This document shows, one piece after another, positions 28,088-36,153 of a stretch of DNA of 64,000 bases. Numbering within the stretch: the stretch's first letter is position 1; the number at the start of each line of letters is the position of its first letter. Location: the NCBI GenBank assembly GCA_035561135.1, contig DATMYA010000048.1, forward strand, positions 1-64,000, written 5' to 3'. Origin of the DNA: Clostridia bacterium (GTDB lineage: Bacteria > Acidobacteriota > Terriglobia > Terriglobales > Acidobacteriaceae). The position numbers were made by a program, and so were the translations under genes. The notes under the pieces are model-generated. The model saw only the letters and a list, made by a program, of their open reading frames with translations. It ran no database searches and was not told the DNA's origin.

Positions 28088-28174
28088 TGGTGCCGGGAGG
28101 GGGAATCGAACCCCCAAGGGCCGAAGCCCGGCGGATTTTGAGTCCGCTGCGTCTGCCAGTTCCGCCATCCCGGC
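28088..28174 (-). tRNA. tRNA-Leu (anticodon CAA)
   Basis: The 87-nt gene has a 7-bp acceptor stem (GCCGGGA / TCCCGGC) and a long variable arm (GGGCTTCGGCCC) typical of class II tRNAs. The anticodon loop is CTCAAAA, giving anticodon CAA for the UUG codon. The T-arm is GGGGGTTCGATTCCCCC and the 3' CCA is encoded. No neighbouring tRNA is visible. Confidence 0.95.
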
Positions 28175-28400
28175 TTAGAGAATTTGGTAGGCACACCCAG
28201 TATCGCATAGCAGAACTGTTGCGCCAACTCGCCAGTGTGGTGATACGGCGAGAAACAGAATCTTGGAGGCGCTTCGCGCCACTTCCTTCGTTCCCACGTC
28301 TGCACGCCAACCAGGCGCGCAGACATGGGGCACCCGGCCCGCCGGGCGGGAGCGCGGCGCTACACTCCGGCAAGTGCGAATTGGCTACAGCCCTGGTGTA
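28175..28400. other. Intergenic stretch with repeat remnants
   Basis: No gene is visible. It holds inverted GC-rich pieces (CCCGCCGGGCGGGAGC, GGCGCTTCGCGCC) similar to those at 30020-30210. They look like degraded palindromic elements. Confidence 0.45.
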
Positions 28401-28428
28401 CTGTTCGCGAACAACGAGCAAATGATGA

Positions 28429-28482
28429 TTGATTACAGATAGTTCGCTATCGTACTATTTTTATAGTTCGGTACCGTACTAT
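28429..28482 (+). promoter_or_regulatory. Promoter overlapped by two tandem 20-bp palindromic operators
   Basis: Two near-palindromes, atagttcgctatcgtactat (28439-28458) and atagttcggtaccgtactat (28463-28482), are separated by TTTT with a 24-bp period. Both fit ATAGTwCGnTAnCGwACTAT. A possible promoter, TTGATT (28429-28434), 18 bp, TACTAT (28453-28458), is covered by the first copy. A perfect 12-bp palindrome TGTTCGCGAACA lies just upstream (28402-28413). The site precedes a three-gene operon ending in a MarR regulator, which is the obvious candidate to bind it. Confidence 0.65.
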
Positions 28483-28658
28483 TCGATGGCGGGCTACTCC
28501 CGGTGAAGGCGTATTCCGGGGTGGAGAGGGTCGAACCGCAGGTCTCTCCACTCCGCGCGCCAGAAGTGGATGCGCTCCGGTCGAAATGACGCCGTCGTGG
28601 CGGGATACGACAACTTGGAACCGCTATAACTCAATCATGGCTGCACCACGGAGGCTTG

Positions 28659-29123
28659 ATGCTCAGGATGCTCAGTTACGTATTTTCAACCTCGCTACTC
28701 TTATCCTTCGCGGGAACAGCGGCGCTCGCGCAGACTTCAGGGAAGGACATCCCGTCCACCATCATCGCGATGGAGCGCGCGGCCCTCGACCGCTCGGACA
28801 AGGGTGACTGTGACGGGTTTCTGGAGATCACCGACCCGGAGGTGGTGTATATGGATCCGTTCCTGGACAAGCCAATCTACGGCTTGGAGGCGCTTCGGAC
28901 CTTCTATCACGGGTTGCCTCCCTCCCCACCGATCAGCGGAAAAATGGTTAACGCCAAGGTGCAGGTGGTGGGCGAGGATGCCGCGGTGCTCACATTCAAC
29001 TATGTTGGCGAGGGCCTGCCTAGATTGGGATGGAACTGCACGGAAGTTTACCGTCGCACAAAGAACGGCTGGGCTATCGTCCAAACTCACTGGTCTTACG
29101 TCAAAGCGCAACCTGCGTCATGA
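28659..29123 (+). CDS. Secreted SnoaL/DUF4440-like NTF2-fold protein
   Basis: The 154-residue protein has a signal peptide (SYVFSTSLLLSFAGTAALAQ). The rest has the NTF2-like pattern: ALDRSDKGDCDGFLEITDPE, YGLEALRTFY and a final NGWAIVQTHWSY. It may be a small-molecule-binding or isomerase-like protein of the periplasm. GGAGG sits 4-5 nt before the ATG at 28659. It is the first gene of an operon with overlapping downstream starts (ATGA at 29120). Confidence 0.75.
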   Translation: MLRMLSYVFSTSLLLSFAGTAALAQTSGKDIPSTIIAMERAALDRSDKGDCDGFLEITDPEVVYMDPFLDKPIYGLEALRTFYHGLPPSPPISGKMVNAKVQVVGEDAAVLTFNYVGEGLPRLGWNCTEVYRRTKNGWAIVQTHWSYVKAQPAS

Positions 29124-29569
29124 TCGATAAAGAATCGCTGCTGGAAATTGCCAACCGAGCGGATGCCGTCTACCTGGCCACGGTGGACGGCACCAGCCCT
29201 CGTATTCGGGCGATGGTTAACCTTCGACGGCAGGATCAGTATCCCGAACCGAGCCAGGTGTGCCGGGCCGATGGCTTCGCCTGCTATTTTTCCACTTCCA
29301 TGTCCTCCGGCAAAGTGCGCGAGGTCCGCTCAAATCCGGCGGCATCGGCTTACTACTGCGATCCGCTCACGTTTCGTGGCGCCACGTTTTCAGGAAAGAT
29401 GGAAATTCTCACGGGGCCGGAGCTTAAGAAAGCGCTTTGGGATGAAGGATGGCGGATCTACTGGACGGGTGCCGACGATCCCGACTACGTCATCCTTCGT
29501 CTGAAACCAACGGAGGCCACCGGCTGGTATGCTGGCAAACCGTTTCACGTCGACCTACGCAAACTGTGA
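29120..29569 (+). CDS. Pyridoxamine-5'-phosphate-oxidase-like flavin-binding protein
   Basis: The 149-residue protein has the split-barrel pattern of the general stress protein 26/PNPOx-like family: a YLATVDGTSPRIRAMV opening, FSTSMSSGKVREVRSNP for phosphate/flavin contacts, and a closing GWYAGKPFHVDL. It could use FMN or F420. Its ATG overlaps the previous stop (ATGA) and its own stop overlaps the MarR start (GTGA), so the three genes are translationally coupled. Confidence 0.8.
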   Translation: MIDKESLLEIANRADAVYLATVDGTSPRIRAMVNLRRQDQYPEPSQVCRADGFACYFSTSMSSGKVREVRSNPAASAYYCDPLTFRGATFSGKMEILTGPELKKALWDEGWRIYWTGADDPDYVILRLKPTEATGWYAGKPFHVDLRKL

Positions 29570-30012
29570 GCCGACAACGCCAAGGCGGATTTCTCATCTC
29601 CAAGGTCCACTCGACAGCGGGCCGGGTTTTTGCGCGCATGCTCCGGGAGCGCCATATGGAAATCAACCCGGCTCAGGGCCGTGTACTGTTCGTGCTGTGG
29701 GAAGAGGGGTCGATGACCATACACGAGCTCGCGAAACGGGTGTCGCTGGGCAAATCGACCCTGACCAGTACGCTGGACCGGCTTGAAGCTGGCGGCCAGG
29801 TGGTGCGCTTGCGCAGTCCCGAGGACGGACGGAAAATCCTGATCGAGCTAACGCCAAAGAATCGGGCTATGCATAAGCATTACGAGGAAGTTTCGCAGAA
29901 GATGACGGAGGTGTTTTATGGTGGTTTCACGGCCGACGAAATCACCCGATTCGAGTGGTGCCTGGAGCGCGTGCTGAAAAACCTGGCCAGGTTGGAATCC
30001 GGCGAGGAGTGA
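29566..30012 (+). CDS. MarR-family transcriptional regulator
   Basis: The 148-residue protein starts at a GTG overlapping the upstream TGA. The winged helix-turn-helix is clear: MTIHELAKRVSLGKSTLTST as HTH and LRSPEDGRKILIELT as the wing with its Asp/Arg. Long N- and C-terminal helices serve dimerisation. It is probably the autorepressor of this operon through the palindromes at 28439-28482. The ligand is unknown. Confidence 0.88.
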   Translation: MSRQRQGGFLISKVHSTAGRVFARMLRERHMEINPAQGRVLFVLWEEGSMTIHELAKRVSLGKSTLTSTLDRLEAGGQVVRLRSPEDGRKILIELTPKNRAMHKHYEEVSQKMTEVFYGGFTADEITRFEWCLERVLKNLARLESGEE

Positions 30013-30413
30013 GGGCGTTGGTGGCGCGAGCAGGGGCCGCCGGGCGGGAACCCGGCGCTACATTTCAGCGTTTCGCGTGAACGACCACTCTCCTTCGTTC
30101 TCACGTCTGCCCGCAGATCTTGGAGGCGCTCGACGCCAATTTCATTCGTCCCACCCTATCTCGCCAACGAAGGCGAGCTAGAATGGGGCACTCGCGACGC
30201 GGCCTGAGGTGGTTTCACCCGTCCGGTTCTATCACTAATTGCGGCGGTGATGGTTTGGATATTCGCGTAGTCACCACCCCGTTCGGCAAAAACGCTCCAC
30301 AATACAGTCATCGAATGTCTCAGAAGTCACGAAGTAATAGATCCAGTTACTCATAGTCGTAGGTTATCCGACACGCTTTGATCAAACATCGTTCTCTCGT
30401 GTGCCGCAGATTA
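30013..30413. other. Intergenic region with repeat remnants, no gene
   Basis: The ~400 bp contain GC-rich inverted pieces (CCGCCGGGCGGGAACCCGGCGC; ATCTTGGAGGCGCTCGACGCC) resembling those at 28260-28370. No ribosome binding site with a plausible frame was seen. Confidence 0.45.
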
Positions 30414-31655
30414 CTACGCTGCCTTATCGAGAAGCTCTTCCTGCACAGGCAGTTCCACCACGAACTTCGTTCCCATGCCTGCCTTGCTTTCGAAGCTTAC
30501 TCGGCCCCGCTGCGCGGCCATTGCGCGCTGCGCGGTGGCGAGTCCCAGACCGGTGCCGCTCCGCTTGGTGGTGTAGTACGGCAGGAAGATTTTCTTCTGC
30601 CGCTCGGGTGGGATTCCCTCGCCGGTATCGGCGACAAAGGCCAGTACCGAGGAATCCTTCTGCTCGCAACCGACGGTCAGGGTGCCTCCGACGGGCATGG
30701 CCTCGAGCGCATTGATGATGAGGTTGGTGAAGACCCGGCGAAGATCGTTGGTATTGACGCGAACGCGGCTCACGGGTTGGAACTGCCGCACGATGGAGAT
30801 GTTGCGGGCAGCCTGCCACAACGGGCGCGTCAACTCGACGGCCTCTTCCAGTACCTGGTTCATGTCAACGAGGTCGGAGCCGGTCGTGCCGCTCGCTAAG
30901 TACTGGCGCACTCCGGCTACGATGTCGGTGCCGCGTTTCACGGCGTTGCGGACCATGCGCAGAATCATGCTGCGCTCTTCCGAACTCCGGTTCTGGTCGT
31001 ACTCAAGTACGGCGACGGCCTGGGCGATGGTCTGCAACACGTTGTTGAAATCATGCGCGAGGCCGGCGGCCATTTTTCCGATGGCGTTGTGCTGCTCGGT
31101 TTCGGCCATCCTGCGCTGCAGGGTTACGAGTTCCGTCACATCGCGCACAATGACCAACGCTCCTACGATCTCGTTGGCATCGTTGCGAATCGGACTTGCT
31201 GACAAGAGAGTTTCCAGAGGCGCGGGAGCGGTCGCGAGTGCAAGAGTCCGCTGCTCCTGCCGTACCGTCTCCCCTCTTAGAGCGCGATTGACGGCCAGGT
31301 GCTCCGGTGCCACAGGCTGCGGCACATTTTCCGACATGAAGCGTGCGATGTCCGCGGCGGTGTAGCGCTTCATTTCGTCCCGCCCGCTGCGGAAGATTCG
31401 TTCCGCAGCGCTATTCACTTCGAGAATCTTTCCCGCGGAGTCGAACAGGAAAACGGCTTCCTGCATACTTTCCAGCAGCGTGGCGATATCGATCTGTCGA
31501 CCGGCGTGGAGTTGCGGCATCTTGCCCCGACGCTCGACTAGGTGCACCATGCCCACGAGCAGTGGAAGCGACTGCACGCACATAAAGAACGCTGCATGGA
31601 GGCCGAACCAGAGAGTGATCAAGTTTTCGAGTGACACAATCAAACTTCCGTACAT
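30414..31655 (-). CDS. PAS-domain sensor histidine kinase
   Basis: The 413-residue protein has a hydrophobic N-terminus (residues 5-40), then a PAS domain (about 55-175: MQEAVFLFDSAGKILEVNSA). The dimerisation/phosphotransfer helix carries His201 in GLAHDFNNVLQ. The HATPase domain has the N box (TNLIINALEA), the G1 box (ADTGEGIPP) and the G2 box (GTGLGLATAQ). It resembles NtrB-like kinases with an HDFNN motif. It lies 122 bp downstream of a single-domain response regulator gene, a probable partner. Confidence 0.9.
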   Translation of the reverse strand: MYGSLIVSLENLITLWFGLHAAFFMCVQSLPLLVGMVHLVERRGKMPQLHAGRQIDIATLLESMQEAVFLFDSAGKILEVNSAAERIFRSGRDEMKRYTAADIARFMSENVPQPVAPEHLAVNRALRGETVRQEQRTLALATAPAPLETLLSASPIRNDANEIVGALVIVRDVTELVTLQRRMAETEQHNAIGKMAAGLAHDFNNVLQTIAQAVAVLEYDQNRSSEERSMILRMVRNAVKRGTDIVAGVRQYLASGTTGSDLVDMNQVLEEAVELTRPLWQAARNISIVRQFQPVSRVRVNTNDLRRVFTNLIINALEAMPVGGTLTVGCEQKDSSVLAFVADTGEGIPPERQKKIFLPYYTTKRSGTGLGLATAQRAMAAQRGRVSFESKAGMGTKFVVELPVQEELLDKAA

Positions 31656-31777
31656 CGAACAGGCCCATGTTTTACCGGCACACTCAGAGCCTGAAGGAAG
31701 CTCCCATCCAGTGCGCGCGAGAGTAGATTGGCCCTATAGGAAATTTGATGTGACTTTTGCAGGTCGCGGATGTGCTT

Positions 31778-32149
31778 TTATGGCTGGGCAGTACGGTCGC
31801 TTGTCTTCAGCAGCTCGTTAATAATGGTTACCAACTCTTCTGGATTCACGGGCTTTTCCAAGTAGAGGTCGGCCAGCGGCTCTGCTGCCTGAAAGGCTTC
31901 CGCGACATAGCCAGACACAACGACCACGGGCATGGTCGAATTCGACTTAGCGGCTTGTACCACGGCTCGACCATTCGCGTCACCAAGGCGCCAGTCGGTT
32001 ACGACCGCATCGTAGGTGTTCGACCTAAGCTTTTCTATTGCTTCATGAGCGGAGGTTGCAGCCGTTACGGTGTGTCCTGCCGCTTCCAGGATTGCGGACT
32101 TCAACATGACGACATGCGGCTCGTCATCGATACACAGGATATTCGCCAT
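31778..32149 (-). CDS. Single-domain response regulator (CheY-like)
   Basis: The 123-residue protein is a receiver only. The acidic pair is IDDEP, the phosphoacceptor Asp52 is in VVTDWRLGD, the switch Ser is in VVVSGY and Lys99 is in LEKPV. No output domain follows. It lies upstream of the histidine kinase at 30414 on the same strand. No clear ribosome binding site is seen before the ATG. Confidence 0.88.
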   Translation of the reverse strand: MANILCIDDEPHVVMLKSAILEAAGHTVTAATSAHEAIEKLRSNTYDAVVTDWRLGDANGRAVVQAAKSNSTMPVVVVSGYVAEAFQAAEPLADLYLEKPVNPEELVTIINELLKTSDRTAQP

Positions 32150-32436
32150 AATGAAGAGGGTCCTTCAACCTGAGCGCGTCAGCGTACCAAGGAAGTCTCA
32201 GTCCGGAGCTCGGCGCAGGAACAGGATGTGAGCTACGGAGCCGAAATCTGCCCATCATTTTCAGCACGTTCGGATGAATTGTCAAATGCTGCTGAATCGC
32301 GACTTTACGTCTGTTTCTGTCAGATGCAGGTTGTCCCTCCTGAGATAGGGACTATCGCAAGCGTCCTGCAGCCGCCGGGGCTCTGTTTCCGTTCAGAGCA
32401 GTAAGCGCGGGTCGAGCTGCCATAACGTCATGCGGC

Positions 32437-32480
32437 AGAACAGGGAGGTCGGGGCGCTTTTGCCCTGGCCTCCCTGTTCT
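32437..32480 (-). terminator. Strong hairpin 3' of the P5C dehydrogenase gene
   Basis: A perfect 12-bp stem (AGAACAGGGAGG / CCTCCCTGTTCT) with an inner GGGC/GCCC pair lies 27 bp past the stop. No T-run follows, so it may be a 3'-end stabiliser rather than an intrinsic terminator. The remaining sequence between 32150 and 32436 shows no gene. Confidence 0.55.
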
Positions 32481-32506
32481 CAAACTGAAACCAGCTGTTC
32501 TGGAAG

Positions 32507-34096
32507 CTAGACCTTCCGGGCAATCGACTTAGCCTGCGAGAACAGGTACAGATAATCCGGCCCGCCAGCCTTGGAATCCGTGCCGCTCATGTTGAAGCCG
32601 CCGAACGGATGCGCACCAACGATGGCTCCCGTGCACTTGCGATTGATGTACAGGTTGCCGACGTGGAACTCGCGCATAGCAAGTTGGATCTTCTCTTCCG
32701 AACTAGTAAACGCTGCGCCGGTGAGACCGAACTCCGTGTTGTTGGCGATTGCAAGCCCATCGTCGAAGTTCTTGGACTTGATGACCGCCAGCACAGGACC
32801 AAAAATTTCTTCCTGTGAAATGGTGCCCATCGGATCGACATCGGCAATGACGGTTGGCTGCACGAAGTAGCCTTCGCCGAATCCTTCGGCCGGGCCGCCA
32901 CCGGTGATGAGCCGTCCGCCCTCCGCCAGACCCTTCTTGATGTAGCCCAGAATCGACTCCATAGAGCCCTTGTTGATCACCGCGCACATCCCGGGGTTCT
33001 CCGTCGGATCGCCCATGGTAATTTTCTCGACGCGCGCTTTCAGGCGCTCGACGAACTTGTCGTAGATACGCTCATCGATGATGGCCCGCGAGCAGGCCGA
33101 GCACTTCTGGCCCTGGAAGCCGAACGCCGCCACAGCAACGCCTTCTACCGCCGCATCCAGATCCGCGTCGGCATCGACCACAATGGAGTCTTTGCCGCCC
33201 ATTTCGAGGATGGTCCGCTTGATCCACTTCTGTCCCGGCTGCGTCTTGGCTGCGCGCTGGTTGATGTCCAAGCCAACTTCCTTCGATCCCGTAAAGGCGA
33301 TGAAGCGTGTCTTCGGATGATTCACAACGGCATCGCCAAACGTGCCGCCGCCACCCGGGCAGAAGTTGACTACGCCTTCAGGCATGCCGCACTCTTCCAG
33401 CAACTCGAAAAATTTCGCCGCAATGAGCGGTGCATCGCTGGAGGGCTTCAGCACGACGGTGTTGCCGCAAACGATGGAGGCCATCGTCATGCCGCCCATG
33501 ATGGCGCCCGGGAAGTTCCACGGCGGAATGACGGCGCCAACGCCCAGCGGAATGTACGACAACATGTCACGCTCGCCCGGCAGTTGCACTGGAGGCTCAG
33601 CCTTGGAAAGCCGCATGGCTTCATGCGCGTAGAATTCGGCAAAGTCGATCAGTTCGGCGATATCGGCATCGGCTTCAGCCCAGTTCTTTGCGACTTCGAA
33701 CACCATGATGGCCGAGTAGTAGAACTTGCGCTCCCGCAATGCCTGTGCAACCCGCAGCAGCAACTGGATGCGCTCTTCAATCGGAGTCCGGCTCCAGGTC
33801 TCGAAGGCTTTCAGCGCGGCCTGCATCGCCGGCTCAACTTCCGCAACGCCTGCTTTCTGGAATACGCCAACCACCTCGGACGGCTTCGCCGGGTTGATGG
33901 ACTTGATCTTGTCCTTGGTCTTCAGGCGCTGTCCGCCGATGACCAGGTCGTACTCGCGGCCCAGCTCCGACCGCACCTTCGCGATTGCCGCACGCATCTT
34001 CCGCGCGTTTTCGTCCTTAGAGAAATCTGTCAGGGGTTCGTTCTTAAATGACGTTACTGCAATGAATTCTTTGGTCGGAGCTTGTGTAGTCGCCAT
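32507..34096 (-). CDS. rocA: 1-pyrroline-5-carboxylate dehydrogenase
   Basis: The protein of about 529 residues is the stand-alone P5C dehydrogenase type (RocA/PruA) that oxidises glutamate semialdehyde to glutamate in proline and arginine catabolism. Evidence: YIPLGVGAVIPPWNFPGAIM for cofactor entry, FTGSKEVGLDI, the catalytic Glu in LEMGGKDSIVV, and the nucleophile Cys in FQGQKCSACSR. The ATG at 34096 is chosen because AGAGGA lies 10 nt upstream. An ATG three codons earlier has the same sequence only 2 nt away. No proline dehydrogenase gene is in the window. Confidence 0.92.
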   Translation of the reverse strand: MATTQAPTKEFIAVTSFKNEPLTDFSKDENARKMRAAIAKVRSELGREYDLVIGGQRLKTKDKIKSINPAKPSEVVGVFQKAGVAEVEPAMQAALKAFETWSRTPIEERIQLLLRVAQALRERKFYYSAIMVFEVAKNWAEADADIAELIDFAEFYAHEAMRLSKAEPPVQLPGERDMLSYIPLGVGAVIPPWNFPGAIMGGMTMASIVCGNTVVLKPSSDAPLIAAKFFELLEECGMPEGVVNFCPGGGGTFGDAVVNHPKTRFIAFTGSKEVGLDINQRAAKTQPGQKWIKRTILEMGGKDSIVVDADADLDAAVEGVAVAAFGFQGQKCSACSRAIIDERIYDKFVERLKARVEKITMGDPTENPGMCAVINKGSMESILGYIKKGLAEGGRLITGGGPAEGFGEGYFVQPTVIADVDPMGTISQEEIFGPVLAVIKSKNFDDGLAIANNTEFGLTGAAFTSSEEKIQLAMREFHVGNLYINRKCTGAIVGAHPFGGFNMSGTDSKAGGPDYLYLFSQAKSIARKV

Positions 34097-34390
34097 GTAA
34101 TGCATGTCCTCTCGGAGGCCCGCCGCAGCGAACCTGCTTCACTAAACTCTTAAATTCTACCAGTTCCCTGCGCTGGCCACCTCTTTTCCAACTCTGCTGA
34201 ACGGCTGCCGCTGCACCGCTCTCAGTCATAAAAATTGGGGTCGCAGCCGAGGCCAACCGCCCCATTCGCCTCCGGCCGGTGCAAGAGTTGCTGGAAGCGG
34301 GAATTCGCCGTTTCCGGACGAAATTGCTTGTCCCACACCAGGTATTTGAGCGTCCGAAGCGATCGAAGCGGGAGCATGCGTGTAAGGCAA

Positions 34391-34414
34391 AAGGCACGGC
34401 GGGTACCGTGCCTT
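34391..34414 (-). terminator. Terminator of the small gene at 34438
   Basis: A 9-bp stem (AAGGCACGG / CCGTGCCTT) is followed by TTTTGCCTT on the minus strand, 24 bp past the stop codon. Confidence 0.8.
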
Positions 34415-34437
34415 CGCTAAGTTTATAACCTCTCGCG

Positions 34438-34653
34438 TCACTGCTGTGGCTTGTCAGACATGCGGAACTTTGTGCGGAAGTGTTCCGACAGCAACTCGAT
34501 CGCGGGACGGTTCGATTCCAAATCCGCCTGAGCCAGGTAACGCATGGCACCGACCAACAAACGCTGTCCTTCCACGTAACGCGGATCGGAGCTGCGCTTC
34601 CGTTTCAGGTGTTCGCTGCTCGGACGCGCCGGAATGATCAGGACTTTTCCCAT
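34438..34653 (-). CDS. Small basic protein, unknown function
   Basis: The 71-residue protein begins MGKVLIIPARPSSEHLKRKR. It is rich in Arg/Lys, with a central helical segment (RLLVGAMRYLAQADLESNRP). The ATG at 34653 is preferred to an upstream in-frame start because the earlier part has no protein-like composition. It has its own terminator. I do not recognise the family. Confidence 0.55.
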   Translation of the reverse strand: MGKVLIIPARPSSEHLKRKRSSDPRYVEGQRLLVGAMRYLAQADLESNRPAIELLSEHFRTKFRMSDKPQQ

Positions 34654-34712
34654 AGCAACCGATACCTCTGACGTGCTACTTACGGCACACCTGACGGCGT
34701 GCCCCTTCAAAG

Positions 34713-34758
34713 AATGTTATCTTCAGCAGTCTTCAAGAAATGTAATCTTCAGCAGTCT
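34713..34758. repeat. Tandem 20-bp direct repeat (26-bp period)
   Basis: AATGTTATCTTCAGCAGTCT (34713-34732) and AATGTAATCTTCAGCAGTCT (34739-34758) differ at one position. They lie upstream of the small gene at 34438 and may be a regulatory site. The rest of the gap (34654-34918) shows no gene. Confidence 0.6.
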
Positions 34759-34918
34759 ATTGAGTAAGACGCCGCGCAGCCCCAACGCCGTTGCCCCAGC
34801 ACCTAAAGTGAGGCGAGTATAAGTCTCGTTTGCGCCACTCACTAGAGAAATAAATGCTTAGTACATAAGAGCCACGCACTCGGAGGTTACACATCGGCAC
34901 TTCACGATTGTGTCACGC

Positions 34919-34948
34919 AAAAAAAATAAGGCAGCGCGATGCGCTGCC
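34919..34948 (-). terminator. Terminator of the LolA-like gene
   Basis: A perfect 8-bp stem (GGCAGCGC / GCGCTGCC, 34930-34937 with 34941-34948) with a 3-nt loop is followed on the minus strand by TTATTTTTTTT. It is 28 bp past the stop at 34976. Confidence 0.92.
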
Positions 34949-34975
34949 TTCTCATGCTTTGCTCTCCGTTTCAGA

Positions 34976-35680
34976 CTATGTCTGAGGCGTGACTACGCGC
35001 GTCTTCGAGGTGGTCTTCAACTTGAATGCGCTCTCCGGCAGCTTCTGGTTCATCTTGATATTCGAATACTTCGCCAGTCGATAATCGCCTGTAGGCTCCT
35101 GAAATTTCTGCTGCACTGAAAGGCCGCGCGCGGGGTCGATCCATAGCGTAATCAACTGGAACATGCCTTTGACGCGCTGCACTTTCGGCGTCAACTCGAG
35201 CTTTGCAGCGTTCACACCTGCAACCGACTCCTCGCCCGCGTACCTGACATCGAAAGACTTCTGCAGGTCGTGCCCGCGTCCGCCAAAACCCAATACCAGG
35301 AAGCTCTCGAAATCGGCTTTGTTCTTGCCGGCGTTGTACTTCGTAATCTGATCGATCTTCGGCTGGTACATCCGCACGGTGCCGTCGGTAAACAGAACGA
35401 ACTTGGTTTCCGGCTTACCGTTCACCTGGTTGATCTCGGCCGACATTTCGGTGTTATTTCCCTGCCGGCGGAAATACATCATGCCCTTCTGCGTGTCGGA
35501 CTCATCAACAACTTTTTGATACTGATCCCACTGGAACTCCGTCTCGACGGACTTGAAGTTCGTGGCTGTCCGGTCCATCGCGTTCAAGACGTTTTCCAGT
35601 TGGCCGGACTTCTGTGCCTGCGCGAAAGCCGCTGCGCACAGGGCGAAAGCAAACATCGTAACGATGACAATTCGCTTCAT
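34976..35680 (-). CDS. LolA-like periplasmic protein
   Basis: The 234-residue protein has a cleavable signal peptide (MKRIVIVTMFAFALCAAAFAQ). The mature part has the outer-membrane lipoprotein carrier/sorting-protein strand pattern (VLNAMDRTATNFKSVETEF, VRMYQPKIDQITKYN, LSVQQKFQEPTGDYRLAKYS). It may bind lipid or lipoprotein in the periplasm; the acceptor role is inference. The ATG at 35680, with GGGGA 8 nt upstream, is preferred to upstream starts. It is 43 bp downstream of a small membrane protein gene. Confidence 0.78.
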   Translation of the reverse strand: MKRIVIVTMFAFALCAAAFAQAQKSGQLENVLNAMDRTATNFKSVETEFQWDQYQKVVDESDTQKGMMYFRRQGNNTEMSAEINQVNGKPETKFVLFTDGTVRMYQPKIDQITKYNAGKNKADFESFLVLGFGGRGHDLQKSFDVRYAGEESVAGVNAAKLELTPKVQRVKGMFQLITLWIDPARGLSVQQKFQEPTGDYRLAKYSNIKMNQKLPESAFKLKTTSKTRVVTPQT

Positions 35681-35723
35681 GAGTTTTTCCCCAGTGTTCA
35701 TCCGGAAACTGGCGTCTGCGGCG

Positions 35724-36107
35724 CTAACCGCCGATACCCCGGCGCACCCACACGCGATACGCAATCACGCGCCCCTGTAGGTCCTGCACGGCTTCATACC
35801 GCAGCAGTTTTACTTCGCCAGCGATTGGCTCGATTACGGAAATCAGGCCCTGCCTGATCGCGTCATCGCTGGTGCCATGCACGGCGGCGGCATCTACGCG
35901 ATAGATGAACCCGTCTTTTCCGTCTGGAAGAACGACTACTCCGGTTGGATGCGGAGTCCGCTCTGCTGGTTTGTCTTTGAAGTTCACAAACAGCGGCGTA
36001 ACAAAAATAAAAACGAGGATGAGGGTCACCATGATGTCGTAATGCAGGTTGCCCCGCGGATGCGTCCACCAGATGTAACCCCGAATTGTCTTCCAAGCGT
36101 GGGTCAT
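35724..36107 (-). CDS. Single-pass membrane protein, unknown function
   Basis: The 127-residue protein has one hydrophobic helix (about residues 24-44: YDIMVTLILVFIFVTPLFVN). A soluble domain (GVVVLPDGKDGFIYRVDAAA ... YRVWVRRGIGG) follows, presumably periplasmic. It sits between the PilZ-REC-PilZ gene and the LolA-like gene. I do not recognise the family. Confidence 0.6.
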   Translation of the reverse strand: MTHAWKTIRGYIWWTHPRGNLHYDIMVTLILVFIFVTPLFVNFKDKPAERTPHPTGVVVLPDGKDGFIYRVDAAAVHGTSDDAIRQGLISVIEPIAGEVKLLRYEAVQDLQGRVIAYRVWVRRGIGG

Positions 36108-36153
36108 CTCTACGGGTGAGTATAGCGTAGAGCGCTTGCCGGGGTAAGCCCCG

